Shown piece by piece: positions 16,275-25,296 of a DNA stretch of 33,794 bases. The notes below the pieces were generated by a model, which was not told where the DNA came from, did not search any database, and worked only from the letters and a program-made list of their open reading frames with translations. The number at the start of each line of letters is the position of its first letter. Positions within the stretch are counted from its first letter, which is position 1. Location: assembly GCF_937872355.1 (NCBI RefSeq), contig NZ_CALMSV010000074.1, positions 1-33,794 on the forward strand, given 5' to 3'. The translations under genes were made by a program, and so were the position numbers. Source of the DNA: an uncultured Sphingorhabdus sp. (GTDB lineage Bacteria; Pseudomonadota; Alphaproteobacteria; Sphingomonadales; Sphingomonadaceae).

Positions 16275-18203
16275 ATGACCGATAATTTTTCAGGCCGCAC
16301 ATTTGGGCAGGGGCAGCCATATCAACCCGGAGAATCTGCGCAAAGTGCAGCCTCTTCGGGGCAAAGCCCCTATCAGCAGCCGGTCAGACCAGCGGTCCAG
16401 CCGACGCAGCCCTATTCCCCCGTCCAGCAAAACCCGCAGTCTGTAGCCCCTGCACAGCAAGCGGCACCCGTACCGACCGCGCAACCTGCTGCGCGCCCCA
16501 TAACCCAGCCGGCTCCGCAATCCTTTGCACCTGCCGCCCGGCAAGTGGGTCAGGATGCAATGGGGGTCCGGCAGACCCAGCGCAGCCATGAGGCAGCCGA
16601 TAGCGGTCTTCACAAGATTGGCACTGTCATTGAAATTGCAGGATCGGGTTCGCAGGTCAGCCTGAACGCAGCGTTGATTAACGCGCTGGTCGAACATCAT
16701 GATCCTTCGATTGCCATGGCCGGCCAGGTCGGAAGCCAGATCAAGATCCGTGTCGGCAATGTCTGGTTGCTCGCCAATATCCGCACGCAAAGGCTCGATC
16801 TGACCGATACCAAGACCATCCTTGCTCAGGTCGACTTCCTCGGCGAGGGCGATGAAGAACGGTTGACCGGCAAAATCTATAATTTCCGCCGCGGCGTCAC
16901 CCGTTACCCGGTTCCGGGTTCGGAAGTATATGCCGTTTCCAGTTCCGACCTCAAACAGGTTTATGCCGCCGATGGCCGGGCCAGTGTTAGCATCGGCACC
17001 GTTTTCCCGACCCGAGACATTCGGGGATCGCTGTATGTCGATGCGATGCTCGGCAAGCATTTCGCACTGCTTGGATCGACAGGTACCGGCAAATCGACCA
17101 GTGCGGCGCTCATCCTGCACAAGATTTGCGAACTGGCACCCGAAGGTCATATCGTGATGATCGACCCGCACGGCGAATATAGCGCCGCGTTCAAGGGTAA
17201 TGGCGCACTGTACGACGTCAACAACCTCGCCATGCCCTATTGGCTCATGAACTTCGCCGAGCATTGCGAAGTCTTTGTCACTTCATCTGGCGACGAACGG
17301 CAGGCGGACTGCGACATTCTGGCCAAATGCCTTTTGCAGGCCCGTTCGAAAAACCGGCTCGCGGAAAGCATTGGCAAACTGACCGTCGACGCACCGATTC
17401 CCTATCTGCTGTCTGATTTGACGACCATCATCCAGAACGAGATGGGCAAACTCGACAAGGCCACCAATACCGCGCCGTTCATGCGTTTGAAGGGCAAGAT
17501 TGAGGAACTGAAGGCCGATCCGCGCTACAGCTTTATGTTTTCCGGCATGCTGGTCGGCGATACCATGACCGACTTCCTCGGCAAGATTTTCCGCCTGCCG
17601 AGTGATGGCAAGCCGATCTCGATCATAGACGTTTCCGGTGTGCCTTCGGATATCACTTCGACAGTGGTCGCGGTGCTCTCGCGGCTGGTTTTTGACTATG
17701 CGATCTGGTCGCGCAATGAACCGCAGCGTCCGATCCTCCTCGTTTGCGAGGAAGCGCACCGCTACATCCCGTCGGATCGCGTCGCAGGTGGCAGTGCCGT
17801 CCGCACCATCCTGGAACGTATTGCCAAGGAAGGTCGTAAATATGGCGTCTCGCTGGGCCTGATTACCCAGCGACCTTCAGACTTGGCCGAAGGTGTGCTA
17901 TCGCAATGCGGCACGATCATCTCAATGCGTTTGAATAACGACCGTGACCAGGCCTATGTGCGCGCGGCGATGCCTGAAGGTGCGCGGGGCTTCCTCGACT
18001 CAATTCCGGCGCTCCGCAACCGCGAATGCATCATCTGCGGTGAAGGCGTGTCGATCCCGATCCGCGTTGCACTCGACACGCTTGAGGAAGAAAAGCGTCC
18101 GGCTTCGGAAGACCCGCTGTTCTCGGTCCTGTGGCAGGAAACGGGGGGTGAGGAAGAACTTCTCGACCGTGTTGTCCGCCGTTGGCGTGCTCAAGGACGA
18201 TAA
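16275..18203 (+). CDS. HerA-type ATPase (DUF87) with Pro/Gln-rich N-terminus
   Basis: A 642-residue FtsK/HerA superfamily ATPase. Residues 1-110 are low-complexity, rich in Pro, Gln and Ala, and resemble a disordered linker. Residues ~115-240 form a HAS-barrel-like beta domain. The motor carries Walker A GSTGTGKST (267-275) and Walker B ILLVCEEAH (E492, E493). A sensor-like LITQRPSDL and a C-terminal arginine-containing SMRLNNDRD segment follow. HerA rings translocate or pump DNA, classically with the NurA nuclease in archaea. No NurA or SIR2/DUF4297 partner is adjacent here, so a defence role is not supported. The gene is flanked by the TIGR02186 gene and a convergent beta-helix gene. The target substrate is unknown; the ATPase class is secure. 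Confidence 0.88.
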   Translation: MTDNFSGRTFGQGQPYQPGESAQSAASSGQSPYQQPVRPAVQPTQPYSPVQQNPQSVAPAQQAAPVPTAQPAARPITQPAPQSFAPAARQVGQDAMGVRQTQRSHEAADSGLHKIGTVIEIAGSGSQVSLNAALINALVEHHDPSIAMAGQVGSQIKIRVGNVWLLANIRTQRLDLTDTKTILAQVDFLGEGDEERLTGKIYNFRRGVTRYPVPGSEVYAVSSSDLKQVYAADGRASVSIGTVFPTRDIRGSLYVDAMLGKHFALLGSTGTGKSTSAALILHKICELAPEGHIVMIDPHGEYSAAFKGNGALYDVNNLAMPYWLMNFAEHCEVFVTSSGDERQADCDILAKCLLQARSKNRLAESIGKLTVDAPIPYLLSDLTTIIQNEMGKLDKATNTAPFMRLKGKIEELKADPRYSFMFSGMLVGDTMTDFLGKIFRLPSDGKPISIIDVSGVPSDITSTVVAVLSRLVFDYAIWSRNEPQRPILLVCEEAHRYIPSDRVAGGSAVRTILERIAKEGRKYGVSLGLITQRPSDLAEGVLSQCGTIISMRLNNDRDQAYVRAAMPEGARGFLDSIPALRNRECIICGEGVSIPIRVALDTLEEEKRPASEDPLFSVLWQETGGEEELLDRVVRRWRAQGR

Positions 18204-18211
18204 CAGAGGCG

Positions 18212-18232
18212 GCGGTAACGCTTACCGCTTTT
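18212..18232 (+). terminator. Rho-independent terminator of the HerA-type gene
   Basis: GCGGTAA and TTACCGC form a 7-bp stem with a CGC loop, followed directly by TTTT at 18229-18232. It begins nine bases after the HerA stop codon. It lies inside the last codons of the convergent beta-helix gene, whose stop codon (18222-18224) is part of the stem. Confidence 0.6.
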
Positions 18233-19166
18233 CGAACGGCTTCAAGCCCCGGCCCAGCCGGTTCGCACCCAGTACAATGGCATCGCCAGACCAGTCGGCG
18301 AGGAAGACTGTATTGCGATCAACACCGGTGGCAAGGCTGGCGTCGTTGCCGCTGATCGCAAGGCCTGCGCTGCTGCGTTGGCGGCCCTCGGCTGCAACGG
18401 CGATGAAGGCGCTGTAATTTTCCTTGTCCTTGCCCTGCACAAACACATTGCCACTGATCATGCCGGTGGCCCCGCCGGGCAGGTCGATCATATAATTGGT
18501 TGCCTGCCCGCGCGTATCGTCAAAGGCATTGTTCTGGATGATCGCGGTGGCAGCACGGCTTTTGATATAATGCCCGCCATTGCCGCGCTCGAAACGGCTG
18601 CGGGTGACGGTCAACGAGGCAAAGTCACCGATATAGATGCTGTGCGCGCAGGAAAGCCCCCTGTCGCAACGGCCCAGTTCGCTGAATGTCGTCTGGTCGA
18701 TTACGATTTCTCCTGCCGGATCCTGGGCGGTCAAGATGCCTTCTTCGCTGTTGCGAAAGACCGAACGGGTGACGGCCAGATTGCCCTTTTCCAGACGGAT
18801 GCCTGCGCCATTACCATCCGGCACAGCCATGTTCTGGAAGATCAGCCCGTCGACCGCCGCCGACCGACCGCGTAGTACCAATGCAGCCTTGCCTTCGCAA
18901 ATACCGCCGTCAAAGATAGACCGGCCGGCGATTTCGGCTTTGAACGAGATGTGGCCCGCAGATTGCACCGCACATTCGCGATAAGTGCCAGGCGCAATCA
19001 TAATCGTGGCTTGCCCGTCACCGACAGCCTCGATTGCGTCGGCAAGCCGGGTGAAGGTCTGCCCGTTTTCGGCGATCTGGAACGGCGCCATGCCTTGCTG
19101 GGCCGTTGCCGAGACGGTTGTGATCGCAGCAATCGCCGGAATAAGGAAACGGGTCGAACGCTTCAT
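18222..19166 (-). CDS. Secreted right-handed parallel beta-helix protein
   Basis: A 314-residue protein with a signal peptide (MKRSTRFLIPAIAAITTVSATAQ, cleavage near residue 22). A leading segment, ADAIEAVGDGQATIMIAPGTY, is the usual capping start of pectate-lyase-like beta-helices. Successive coils then repeat short strands with Asn/Asp turns (for example VDGLIFQNMAV, VTRSVFRNSEEGI, VTRSRFERGN and IIQNNAFDD). Such proteins act in the periplasm or outside the cell as polysaccharide lyases, epimerases or hydrolases, but many are non-enzymatic. No catalytic triad could be assigned. It is divergently transcribed from the antiporter and converges on the HerA gene with an 18-bp gap. Confidence 0.78.
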   Translation of the reverse strand: MKRSTRFLIPAIAAITTVSATAQQGMAPFQIAENGQTFTRLADAIEAVGDGQATIMIAPGTYRECAVQSAGHISFKAEIAGRSIFDGGICEGKAALVLRGRSAAVDGLIFQNMAVPDGNGAGIRLEKGNLAVTRSVFRNSEEGILTAQDPAGEIVIDQTTFSELGRCDRGLSCAHSIYIGDFASLTVTRSRFERGNGGHYIKSRAATAIIQNNAFDDTRGQATNYMIDLPGGATGMISGNVFVQGKDKENYSAFIAVAAEGRQRSSAGLAISGNDASLATGVDRNTVFLADWSGDAIVLGANRLGRGLKPFEKR

Positions 19167-19264
19167 TGGTCCACTTTCAATTGGTTCTCGGCACCAACCT
19201 GCCTCTTTTGGCTGATTCCCGCCAGTCGGTTAACCACGGCTGAAATCGGCTGTCCGGTTCGGGG

Positions 19265-19276
19265 ACATAGCTATGT
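19265..19276. promoter_or_regulatory. 12-bp perfect palindrome in a divergent promoter region
   Basis: ACATAGCTATGT reads identically on both strands. It sits between the divergent beta-helix and antiporter genes, 57 bp before the antiporter start. It may be an operator; no regulator gene is adjacent and the match may be chance. Confidence 0.3.
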
Positions 19277-19333
19277 GTGTTGCGGGGAAACACCCAGCGA
19301 GATAGTGCGCCAAGGGAGAGTGAAGAGGGGCAC

Positions 19334-20545
19334 ATGCACGCTGTAACCACGACCGAAGTTTTCCTGCTGGCGATGCTGATCATCTTCACATTGCCCTATC
19401 TGGTCTGGCGGCTGGGGCGGACGGAATATTTTGCCCCGCTGGTGGTGGTTCAGATCATCGCCGGGATCTTGCTCGGCCCAGGCGTACTGGGCGCGGCTTT
19501 CCCCGATTATTACAGCTTTGTCTTTCGACCCGAAGTCGTCACCGCGCTGAATGGCGTCGCCTGGTGGGCGGTAATGATGTTTGTCTGGGTGGCGGGGATC
19601 GAGCTTGATCTTGAAGAAGCGTGGAAGAGGCGGCGCGAAACCGGGGTGACGGCAGGCTTTGCGCTGTTCACGCCGTTGTTGTTTGGCAGCCTGGCAGCGA
19701 TCATCATGCTCCAGTTCAGCGACGGCTGGATGGGTGTGAAGGGCGCGCATTGGCAGGTCGTCGTGGGCATCGGCATGGCCTGCGCAGTCACGGCTCTGCC
19801 AATTCTGGTGCTATTCATGGAAAAGCTGGAAATTTTGCGCCAGCCAATCGGCCAGCGTATTCTGCGCTACGCCAGCCTAGATGATATTGCGATCTGGGGC
19901 GTGCTGGCGCTGATCCTGCTCGATTGGCAGCGGATCGGGCGACAGGGCGCATTCCTCGTAGTTTTCGCGGTGGCGACCTGGGCCATCCGCAAGCTGATGG
20001 TTCGCATTCCGGAACGCGACCGCTGGTATGTCGGACTGATCTGGCTCGCCGCCTGCGGGCTGGTCGCCGACTGGGCGGGTTTGCATTATATGGTCGGCGC
20101 TTTCCTTGCAGGCGCAGTGTTCGACAGCAAATGGTTTACCCTCAAAGATATGGACAATTTCCGAAATACCGTTCTGCTCGCGGTGATGCCTGTATTCTTC
20201 TTGTCGACCGGATTACGCACACAATGGGACGTTGGTGGGATGGTGGTATTCGGCGCAGCTGCGCTGCTGCTGGTCGCTTCAGTATCGGGCAAAATTGCGG
20301 GTATCCACATCGCCGGACGCATTCTGAAGTGGGAAAAGGGCGAAGCGTCGATCATCGGCTGGCTGCTGCAGACCAAGGCGCTGATCATGATCATCTTCGC
20401 CAACATCCTGCTCGATAAGGACATCATCACCAATGAAACCTTTACCGCACTGCTACTTATGGCAGTGGCATCGACAATGCTGACGATCCCGGTAGTGACG
20501 CCCAAGTTGAAGGCGCTGGCGGCGGTTATCGGGAAGCGGGCTTAG
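19334..20545 (+). CDS. Cation:proton antiporter, CPA2 family (Kef/NapA-like)
   Basis: A 403-residue integral membrane protein with about twelve hydrophobic helices. The Na/H-exchanger fold is recognisable from ILLGPGVLGAAFPDY in helix 2 and the paired-helix region. An acidic ASLDDIAIWGV segment probably carries the ion-binding aspartates. The second half includes HYMVGAFLAGAVF. There is no C-terminal TrkA-N/RCK domain, so it is an ungated antiporter rather than a KefB/C-type regulated one. The start at 19334 is supported by GAAGAGGGG nine bases upstream; the in-frame TTG at 19277 has none. It converges on metH with a 3-bp gap. The ion (Na or K) cannot be told. Confidence 0.85.
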   Translation: MHAVTTTEVFLLAMLIIFTLPYLVWRLGRTEYFAPLVVVQIIAGILLGPGVLGAAFPDYYSFVFRPEVVTALNGVAWWAVMMFVWVAGIELDLEEAWKRRRETGVTAGFALFTPLLFGSLAAIIMLQFSDGWMGVKGAHWQVVVGIGMACAVTALPILVLFMEKLEILRQPIGQRILRYASLDDIAIWGVLALILLDWQRIGRQGAFLVVFAVATWAIRKLMVRIPERDRWYVGLIWLAACGLVADWAGLHYMVGAFLAGAVFDSKWFTLKDMDNFRNTVLLAVMPVFFLSTGLRTQWDVGGMVVFGAAALLLVASVSGKIAGIHIAGRILKWEKGEASIIGWLLQTKALIMIIFANILLDKDIITNETFTALLLMAVASTMLTIPVVTPKLKALAAVIGKRA

Positions 20546-20548
20546 GCT

Positions 20549-23185
20549 TTATTCATTCAAATTCGGCCGTAAATATTGCCGTGCCTTGTCGAGCTCCAGC
20601 CCGCGCCGTGCGGCATAGTCCGCGACCTGATCTTCGCCGATCCGCGCGACACCGAAATATTCACTTTGCGGGTGGCCGAAATAGAATCCACTGACCGCTG
20701 CGGTCGGCAGCATCGCGAAGCTCTCGGTTAGCGTTATTCCCGTGCGGTGGGTGGCGTCGAGCAGGCCGAACAGCACCGGTTTCAGACTGTGGTCGGGGCA
20801 GGCAGGATAACCGGGGGCAGGGCGGATGCCGCGATATTGTTCGCGGATCAGCGCCTCGTTGGTCAGTTGTTCGTCGGGCGCATAGCCCCACAGTTCCTTG
20901 CGCACATGTTCGTGCATCCGCTCGGCAAAGGCTTCTGCCAGACGGTCGGCTAACGCCTTCAGCATGATGTCCGAATAATCGTCGATATGCGCCTTGAACT
21001 CGGCGAGTTTGGTGCCGATGCCGTGGCCGGTGGTGACGGCAAAGCCGCCGATCCAGTCGCCATCGGGGCTGATGAAATCGGCCAGGCACATATTGGCGCG
21101 ACCTTCGCGCTTCGCCACCTGCTGGCGCAGGAAGGGCAGGCGGACATGCTCTTCGTTTTCCAGATAGATGACCACATCGTCACCTTCGCGCGCGCAAGGC
21201 CATAGCCCCGCCACGCCACGGGCGCGCAGCCATTTCTCGCTAACAATCTTGTCGAGCATCGTTTGAGCATCAGCAAACAGGTGTCGCGCGCTTTCGCCGA
21301 CCACCTCGTCGTCAAGGATTGCCGGATAATTGCCGTGCAATTCCCAGGCGCGGAAGAACGGCGTCCAGTCGATATAGTCGCGCAGATCCCCAAGCGGCCA
21401 ATCATCATAGACATGGACGCCGGGCTGTTTCGGTGCCGGCGGCTTCAGGCTTTCGTCGATTTCAAAGGCATTGGCGCGCGCCTCTTCGAGCGTCGCCAGC
21501 GGCTTGGCGGTTTTGCCTGATCGGGCGTCGCGAATATGGCCATATTCGGAGCGGGTATCCGCCACAAATTTCTCGGCAAGCGTATCGCTGACCAAGGTGG
21601 AGGCCACACCGACCGCCCGGCTGGCATCGAGCACATGAACGGTCGGCCCAGAATAGCCCGGCTCGTGGCGCCCCGGGGTGGCTTTTTTTGACGTCGGGGC
21701 CCCGCCGATGAGCAGCGGCATCGTCATCCCCGCGCGCTGCATTTCTTCAGCCACAGTCACCATTTCGTCGAGGCTGGGGGTGATCAGGCCCGAAAGCCCG
21801 ATCATGTCGGCGTCATTTTCGACCGCACTTTTGAGGATTTCCTGCCATGGCACCATGACGCCAAGGTCGATGACTTCAAAGCCGTTGCACTGCAGCACCA
21901 CGCCGACGATATTCTTGCCAATATCGTGGACGTCACCCTTGACGGTGGCCATGATGATCCGGCCCTTGCCCTTGCTGTTTTCGTCTTTCTCGGCCTCGAT
22001 ATAGGGGAAGAGGTGGGCAACGGCCTTTTTCATCACGCGCGCGGATTTGACCACTTGGGGCAGGAACATCTTGCCGCTGCCGAACAGGTCACCGACGACA
22101 TTCATGCCGTCCATCAGCGGGCCTTCGATCACCTCGATCGGGCGTCCGCTGCGTTCCTTGATCGCGAGGCGCGCTTCCTCGGTATCCTCGACGATATGCG
22201 CGTCGATGCCCTTGACCAGCGCATGTTCAATGCGGCGCTCGACGTTCCAGCCGCGCCATTCGGCGGCGGCTTTCTCCTGCGCGGCGTCGGTGCCCTTGTA
22301 CCGTTCGGCGAGTGCGATTAGTCGCTCGGTCGCGTCAGGGTCTTTATTCAGTATCACATCTTCGCAGGCGGTGCGCAGTTCGGGATCGATCGTGTCATAG
22401 ACATCAAGCTGCCCGGCATTGACGATCGCCATGTCAAGCCCGGCGGGGATCGCATGATACAGGAATATGCTGTGCATCGCACGGCGCACGGGTTCGTTGC
22501 CACGGAAACTGAAGGAAAGGTTCGAAAGGCCGCCCGAATAATGCGCATGCGGGCACAGCACGCGCAGTTCCTTGACCGCCTCGATAAAGTCGACACCGTA
22601 ATTATTATGCTCTTCGATACCTGTCGCGACCGCGAAGATATTGGGGTCGAAGATGATATCCTCGGGCGGGAAACCGATACCGACCAGCAGATCATAGGCG
22701 CGCTTGCAGATCGCAACCTTGCGCTCTTTGGTGTCGGCCTGCCCGGTTTCGTCGAACGCCATGACGACAACGGCGGCCCCATAGGCCATGCACAGGCGAG
22801 CGTGATGCAGAAAGGCTTCCTCGCCTTCCTTCATCGAAATCGAATTGACCACGGGCTTGCCCGAAACGCATTTCAGCCCGGCCTCGATCACGCTCCATTT
22901 GGAACTGTCGATCATCACCGGCACGCGCGCGATATCGGGTTCGGCGGCGATGCGTTTGAGGAAAGTCGTCATGGCGAGCTCGGCGTCGAGCAGGCCTTCG
23001 TCCATGTTGACGTCGATAATCTGCGCGCCATTTTCGACCTGATCGCGCGCGACCTCAACCGCGGCTTCATAGTCGGCGGCGAGGATCAGTTTCTTGAACT
23101 TGGCCGATCCGGTGACGTTGGTACGCTCGCCGATGTTGACGAAGGAGGAGCCTGTGGGGCGGGTGGTATTGGCGGTCTGGTTCAT
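20549..23185 (-). CDS. metH: Methionine synthase, C-terminal subunit (pterin, B12 and reactivation domains)
   Basis: An 878-residue protein equal to the C-terminal two thirds of E. coli MetH. Its domains in order are methyltetrahydrofolate-binding ([13 protein letters not shown], about 14-275), the cobalamin cap (about 300-395), the cobalamin-binding Rossmann domain with DVHDIGKN (axial-ligand H420), and the AdoMet reactivation domain (about 570-870). With the separate N-terminal subunit it transfers methyl from methyl-THF via cobalamin to homocysteine. ATG 23185 is chosen over ATG 23206 because the latter lies in a palindromic repeat and adds no homology. It is last in the ArsR-metF-metH-metH operon, 126 bp after the N-terminal half. 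Split MetH is, as I recall, usual in this order, not a frameshift. Confidence 0.93.
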   Translation of the reverse strand: MNQTANTTRPTGSSFVNIGERTNVTGSAKFKKLILAADYEAAVEVARDQVENGAQIIDVNMDEGLLDAELAMTTFLKRIAAEPDIARVPVMIDSSKWSVIEAGLKCVSGKPVVNSISMKEGEEAFLHHARLCMAYGAAVVVMAFDETGQADTKERKVAICKRAYDLLVGIGFPPEDIIFDPNIFAVATGIEEHNNYGVDFIEAVKELRVLCPHAHYSGGLSNLSFSFRGNEPVRRAMHSIFLYHAIPAGLDMAIVNAGQLDVYDTIDPELRTACEDVILNKDPDATERLIALAERYKGTDAAQEKAAAEWRGWNVERRIEHALVKGIDAHIVEDTEEARLAIKERSGRPIEVIEGPLMDGMNVVGDLFGSGKMFLPQVVKSARVMKKAVAHLFPYIEAEKDENSKGKGRIIMATVKGDVHDIGKNIVGVVLQCNGFEVIDLGVMVPWQEILKSAVENDADMIGLSGLITPSLDEMVTVAEEMQRAGMTMPLLIGGAPTSKKATPGRHEPGYSGPTVHVLDASRAVGVASTLVSDTLAEKFVADTRSEYGHIRDARSGKTAKPLATLEEARANAFEIDESLKPPAPKQPGVHVYDDWPLGDLRDYIDWTPFFRAWELHGNYPAILDDEVVGESARHLFADAQTMLDKIVSEKWLRARGVAGLWPCAREGDDVVIYLENEEHVRLPFLRQQVAKREGRANMCLADFISPDGDWIGGFAVTTGHGIGTKLAEFKAHIDDYSDIMLKALADRLAEAFAERMHEHVRKELWGYAPDEQLTNEALIREQYRGIRPAPGYPACPDHSLKPVLFGLLDATHRTGITLTESFAMLPTAAVSGFYFGHPQSEYFGVARIGEDQVADYAARRGLELDKARQYLRPNLNE

Positions 23186-23204
23186 TGTCACTCTAATCAC
23201 TGTC

Positions 23205-23224
23205 ATTCCCGCGAAAGCGGGAAT
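23205..23224. repeat. Dispersed palindromic repeat (ATTCCCGC type) between metH halves
   Basis: ATTCCCGC and GCGGGAAT form an 8-bp stem with a GAAA loop, embedded in the string GTCATTCCCGCGAAAGC, which I recall as a common intergenic repeat in sphingomonads. It lies 20 bases upstream of the metH C-half start. Confidence 0.75.
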
Positions 23225-23268
23225 CCATGGCCGGACACGGCGGTTTAAACTTACTCTTCAGACCATGG

Positions 23269-23289
23269 ACCCCCAAACAAGTTGGGGGT
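23269..23289. repeat. Second dispersed palindromic repeat (ACCCCCAA type) between metH halves
   Basis: ACCCCCAA and TTGGGGGT form an 8-bp stem with a five-base loop, embedded in ATGGACCCCCAAACAAG, again a string typical of sphingomonad intergenic repeats (recollection). It lies 22 bases after the stop of the metH N-half on the minus strand. Confidence 0.75.
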
Positions 23290-23311
23290 GACACAATCCT
23301 TATTTTCTGAC

Positions 23312-24358
23312 TCAAGCCGCCATCACAAAAGGCTCCAGCCCGGCGAGCCGCGTCACCACTGGCGCGCTCGGCACCTGCCTCGGCGCTCGGTCGGCAACCG
23401 CCTTGGCAATCGCTGCGATATGCGCTGGCGTGGTGCCGCAGCATCCGCCGACGACATTCACCAGTCCTTCGTCGAGCCATTGCTCGATCAGCTTTGCGGT
23501 CTGCTCGGGCAATTCGTCATATTGGCCAAGCTCGTTGGGCAGGCCGGCATTGGGATAGGCCATCACCAGTGCATCCGCATTTTTGGCGAGTTCGGACAGA
23601 TAGGGGCGCAGCAGGTCTGCCCCGAACGAGCAGTTCAAACCGATGGTCAGCGGCTTAACATGGCGGATGGTGTTCCAGAAACCCTGCACGGTATGGCCAG
23701 ACAGGTTGCGGCCCGCCATGTCGGTGATCGTCATGCTGATCATCAGCGGTACATCGCGACCGCTTGCCGCCGCGGCCTCCTGCGCTGCCATTGCTGCGCA
23801 TTTGGCGTTGAGCGTGTCGAAAATCGTTTCGATCAGCAGAAAGTCGACCCCGCCTTCGATCAGCGCATCGCATTGTTCGCGATAGTCGGCCTTCAGCGTG
23901 TCGAAATCGACCTCGCGATAGCCGGGGTCGTTGACATCGGGCGATAATGACAGCGTTTTGTTGGTCGGGCCGATGGAGCCTGCGACGAAACGCTTGAGAC
24001 CATCCTTCGCCTCGGCCTTGTCGGCGCAGGCGCGAGCGAGCTTGGCGCTTTCGACATTGATGTGCCGAACCAGATGCTCGCAACCATAGTCGGCCATCGC
24101 GACACGGGTGGAGCTGAAGGTGTTGGTTTCGATCATATCCGCGCCCGCCTCCAGATAGGCATCGTGGATCGCGCCGATGATGTCGGGCCGGGTGATCGAG
24201 AGCAGATCGTTATTGCCCTTCTGGTCCTTCGCCAGATCAAGGTCGCCGCGATAATCGGCTTCCTCCAGCTTGTAGCGCTGGATTGATGTGCCATATCCGC
24301 CGTCGAACACAAGGATGCGTTCCTTGCAGCGGTGGTTGAACTCTTCGCGGGCGCTCAT
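23312..24358 (-). CDS. metH: Methionine synthase, N-terminal subunit (homocysteine-binding domain)
   Basis: A 348-residue TIM-barrel homocysteine S-methyltransferase domain, the N-terminal third of MetH. It starts at MSAREEF, overlapping the metF stop by 4 bp (ATGA at 24355-24358); the open frame further upstream to 24568 lies inside metF. FDGGYGTSIQ, ETNTFSSTR and GSIGPTNK are family segments. The zinc ligands are C243 in LNCSFGAD and the pair C306-C307 in VGGCCGTTP, so the metal site is complete. It needs the downstream cobalamin subunit to work with methyl-THF. An alternative use, as a stand-alone S-methylmethionine:homocysteine methyltransferase, is unlikely given the partner gene. Confidence 0.92.
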   Translation of the reverse strand: MSAREEFNHRCKERILVFDGGYGTSIQRYKLEEADYRGDLDLAKDQKGNNDLLSITRPDIIGAIHDAYLEAGADMIETNTFSSTRVAMADYGCEHLVRHINVESAKLARACADKAEAKDGLKRFVAGSIGPTNKTLSLSPDVNDPGYREVDFDTLKADYREQCDALIEGGVDFLLIETIFDTLNAKCAAMAAQEAAAASGRDVPLMISMTITDMAGRNLSGHTVQGFWNTIRHVKPLTIGLNCSFGADLLRPYLSELAKNADALVMAYPNAGLPNELGQYDELPEQTAKLIEQWLDEGLVNVVGGCCGTTPAHIAAIAKAVADRAPRQVPSAPVVTRLAGLEPFVMAA

Positions 24359-25296
24359 GCTGCGGCTTCCTTCGCGGTTTCGACCGGGCGTTTGCCGAGC
24401 AGGTGGCAGATGGCATAGCTGAGCTCTGCCCGGTTCAAGGTGTAGAAATGGAACTGGCGCACACCGCCTGCATATAGCCTGCGGCACATTTCGGCGGAGA
24501 TTGTGGCGGCGACAAGCTGGCGCGCCGAAGGGTGGTCGTCGAGCCCTTCGAACAGATGCGCCATCCATTCGGGGATTGCCGTGCCCGTCATTTTGGACAT
24601 GCGCTGGATCGCGGCGAAATTTGATACCGGCATGATGCCGGGAACGATCTCGGCTTCGACACCCGCTGCTGCCACGGCATCGCGGAAGCGGAAGAAGGTT
24701 TCGGGTTCAAAGAAGAATTGCGTGATTGCGCGGCTCGCGCCTGCATCCAGCTTGCGCTTCAGGAAGTCTATGTCTGATTGTGCGGTCGCGGCTTCGGGGT
24801 GGGTTTCGGGATAGGCGCTGACCGAAATCTCGAACGGGTGCAGCTTGCGCAGCCCTTCGACCAGCTCGGCCGCACTGGCATAACCCTGCGGGTGCGGTTC
24901 AAACTTGCCACCTGCATTGGGCGGATCTCCGCGCAACGCGACGATATGGCGCACGCCGGCCTCCCAATAGGCATGGGCGACCTCGGCAATCTCCTCACGC
25001 GTGGCATCGACACAGGTGAGGTGCGCCGCGGCGGGGATGTTCGTTTCCTTTGCAATGCGTGCGACCGTATTATGTGTCCGTTCGCGGGTAGAGCCGCCCG
25101 CGCCATAGGTCACCGAAACGAAGCGAGGGGCAAGCGGGGCGAGCGTCACGATCGAATCCCACAATTGCTCTTCCATCTTCTCGGTTTTGGGCGGGAAGAA
25201 TTCAAAGCTGATCTCGGCATCGCCCGGTAGCCCCGCAAAGAGTGAACTGGCGAGCGCGCGGCGCGATTCGGCCATCTGGTCGAGCGACAATATCAT
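24355..25296 (-). CDS. metF: Methylenetetrahydrofolate reductase
   Basis: A 313-residue FAD-containing TIM-barrel enzyme reducing 5,10-methylene-THF to 5-methyl-THF, the methyl donor used by MetH next door. The signature SFEFFPPKTEKMEEQLW holds the catalytic glutamate near residue 31. FVSVTYGAGGS, HLTCVDATREEI, LRGDPP and FFFEPETFFRF follow in family order, and the length is normal for bacterial MetF. Its ATG overlaps the stop of the ArsR-methyltransferase gene (25293-25296) and its stop overlaps the metH N-half start. The first three genes of the operon are therefore translationally linked. A second Met at residue 8 is a possible alternative start. Confidence 0.94.
   Translation of the reverse strand: MILSLDQMAESRRALASSLFAGLPGDAEISFEFFPPKTEKMEEQLWDSIVTLAPLAPRFVSVTYGAGGSTRERTHNTVARIAKETNIPAAAHLTCVDATREEIAEVAHAYWEAGVRHIVALRGDPPNAGGKFEPHPQGYASAAELVEGLRKLHPFEISVSAYPETHPEAATAQSDIDFLKRKLDAGASRAITQFFFEPETFFRFRDAVAAAGVEAEIVPGIMPVSNFAAIQRMSKMTGTAIPEWMAHLFEGLDDHPSARQLVAATISAEMCRRLYAGGVRQFHFYTLNRAELSYAICHLLGKRPVETAKEAAA

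Noticed and set aside
16275-18203. HerA gene as part of an anti-phage (HerA-effector) system
   Set aside because: No NurA, SIR2, DUF4297 or other effector is adjacent; the neighbours are envelope and transport genes.
23204-23206. Upstream ATG as start of the metH C-half
   Set aside because: It falls in the arm of a dispersed palindromic repeat and adds only seven residues without homology.
22454-23248. 264-codon open frame opposite the metH C-half, extending into the repeats
   Set aside because: Shadow coding; it begins inside metH and reads through a dispersed repeat.
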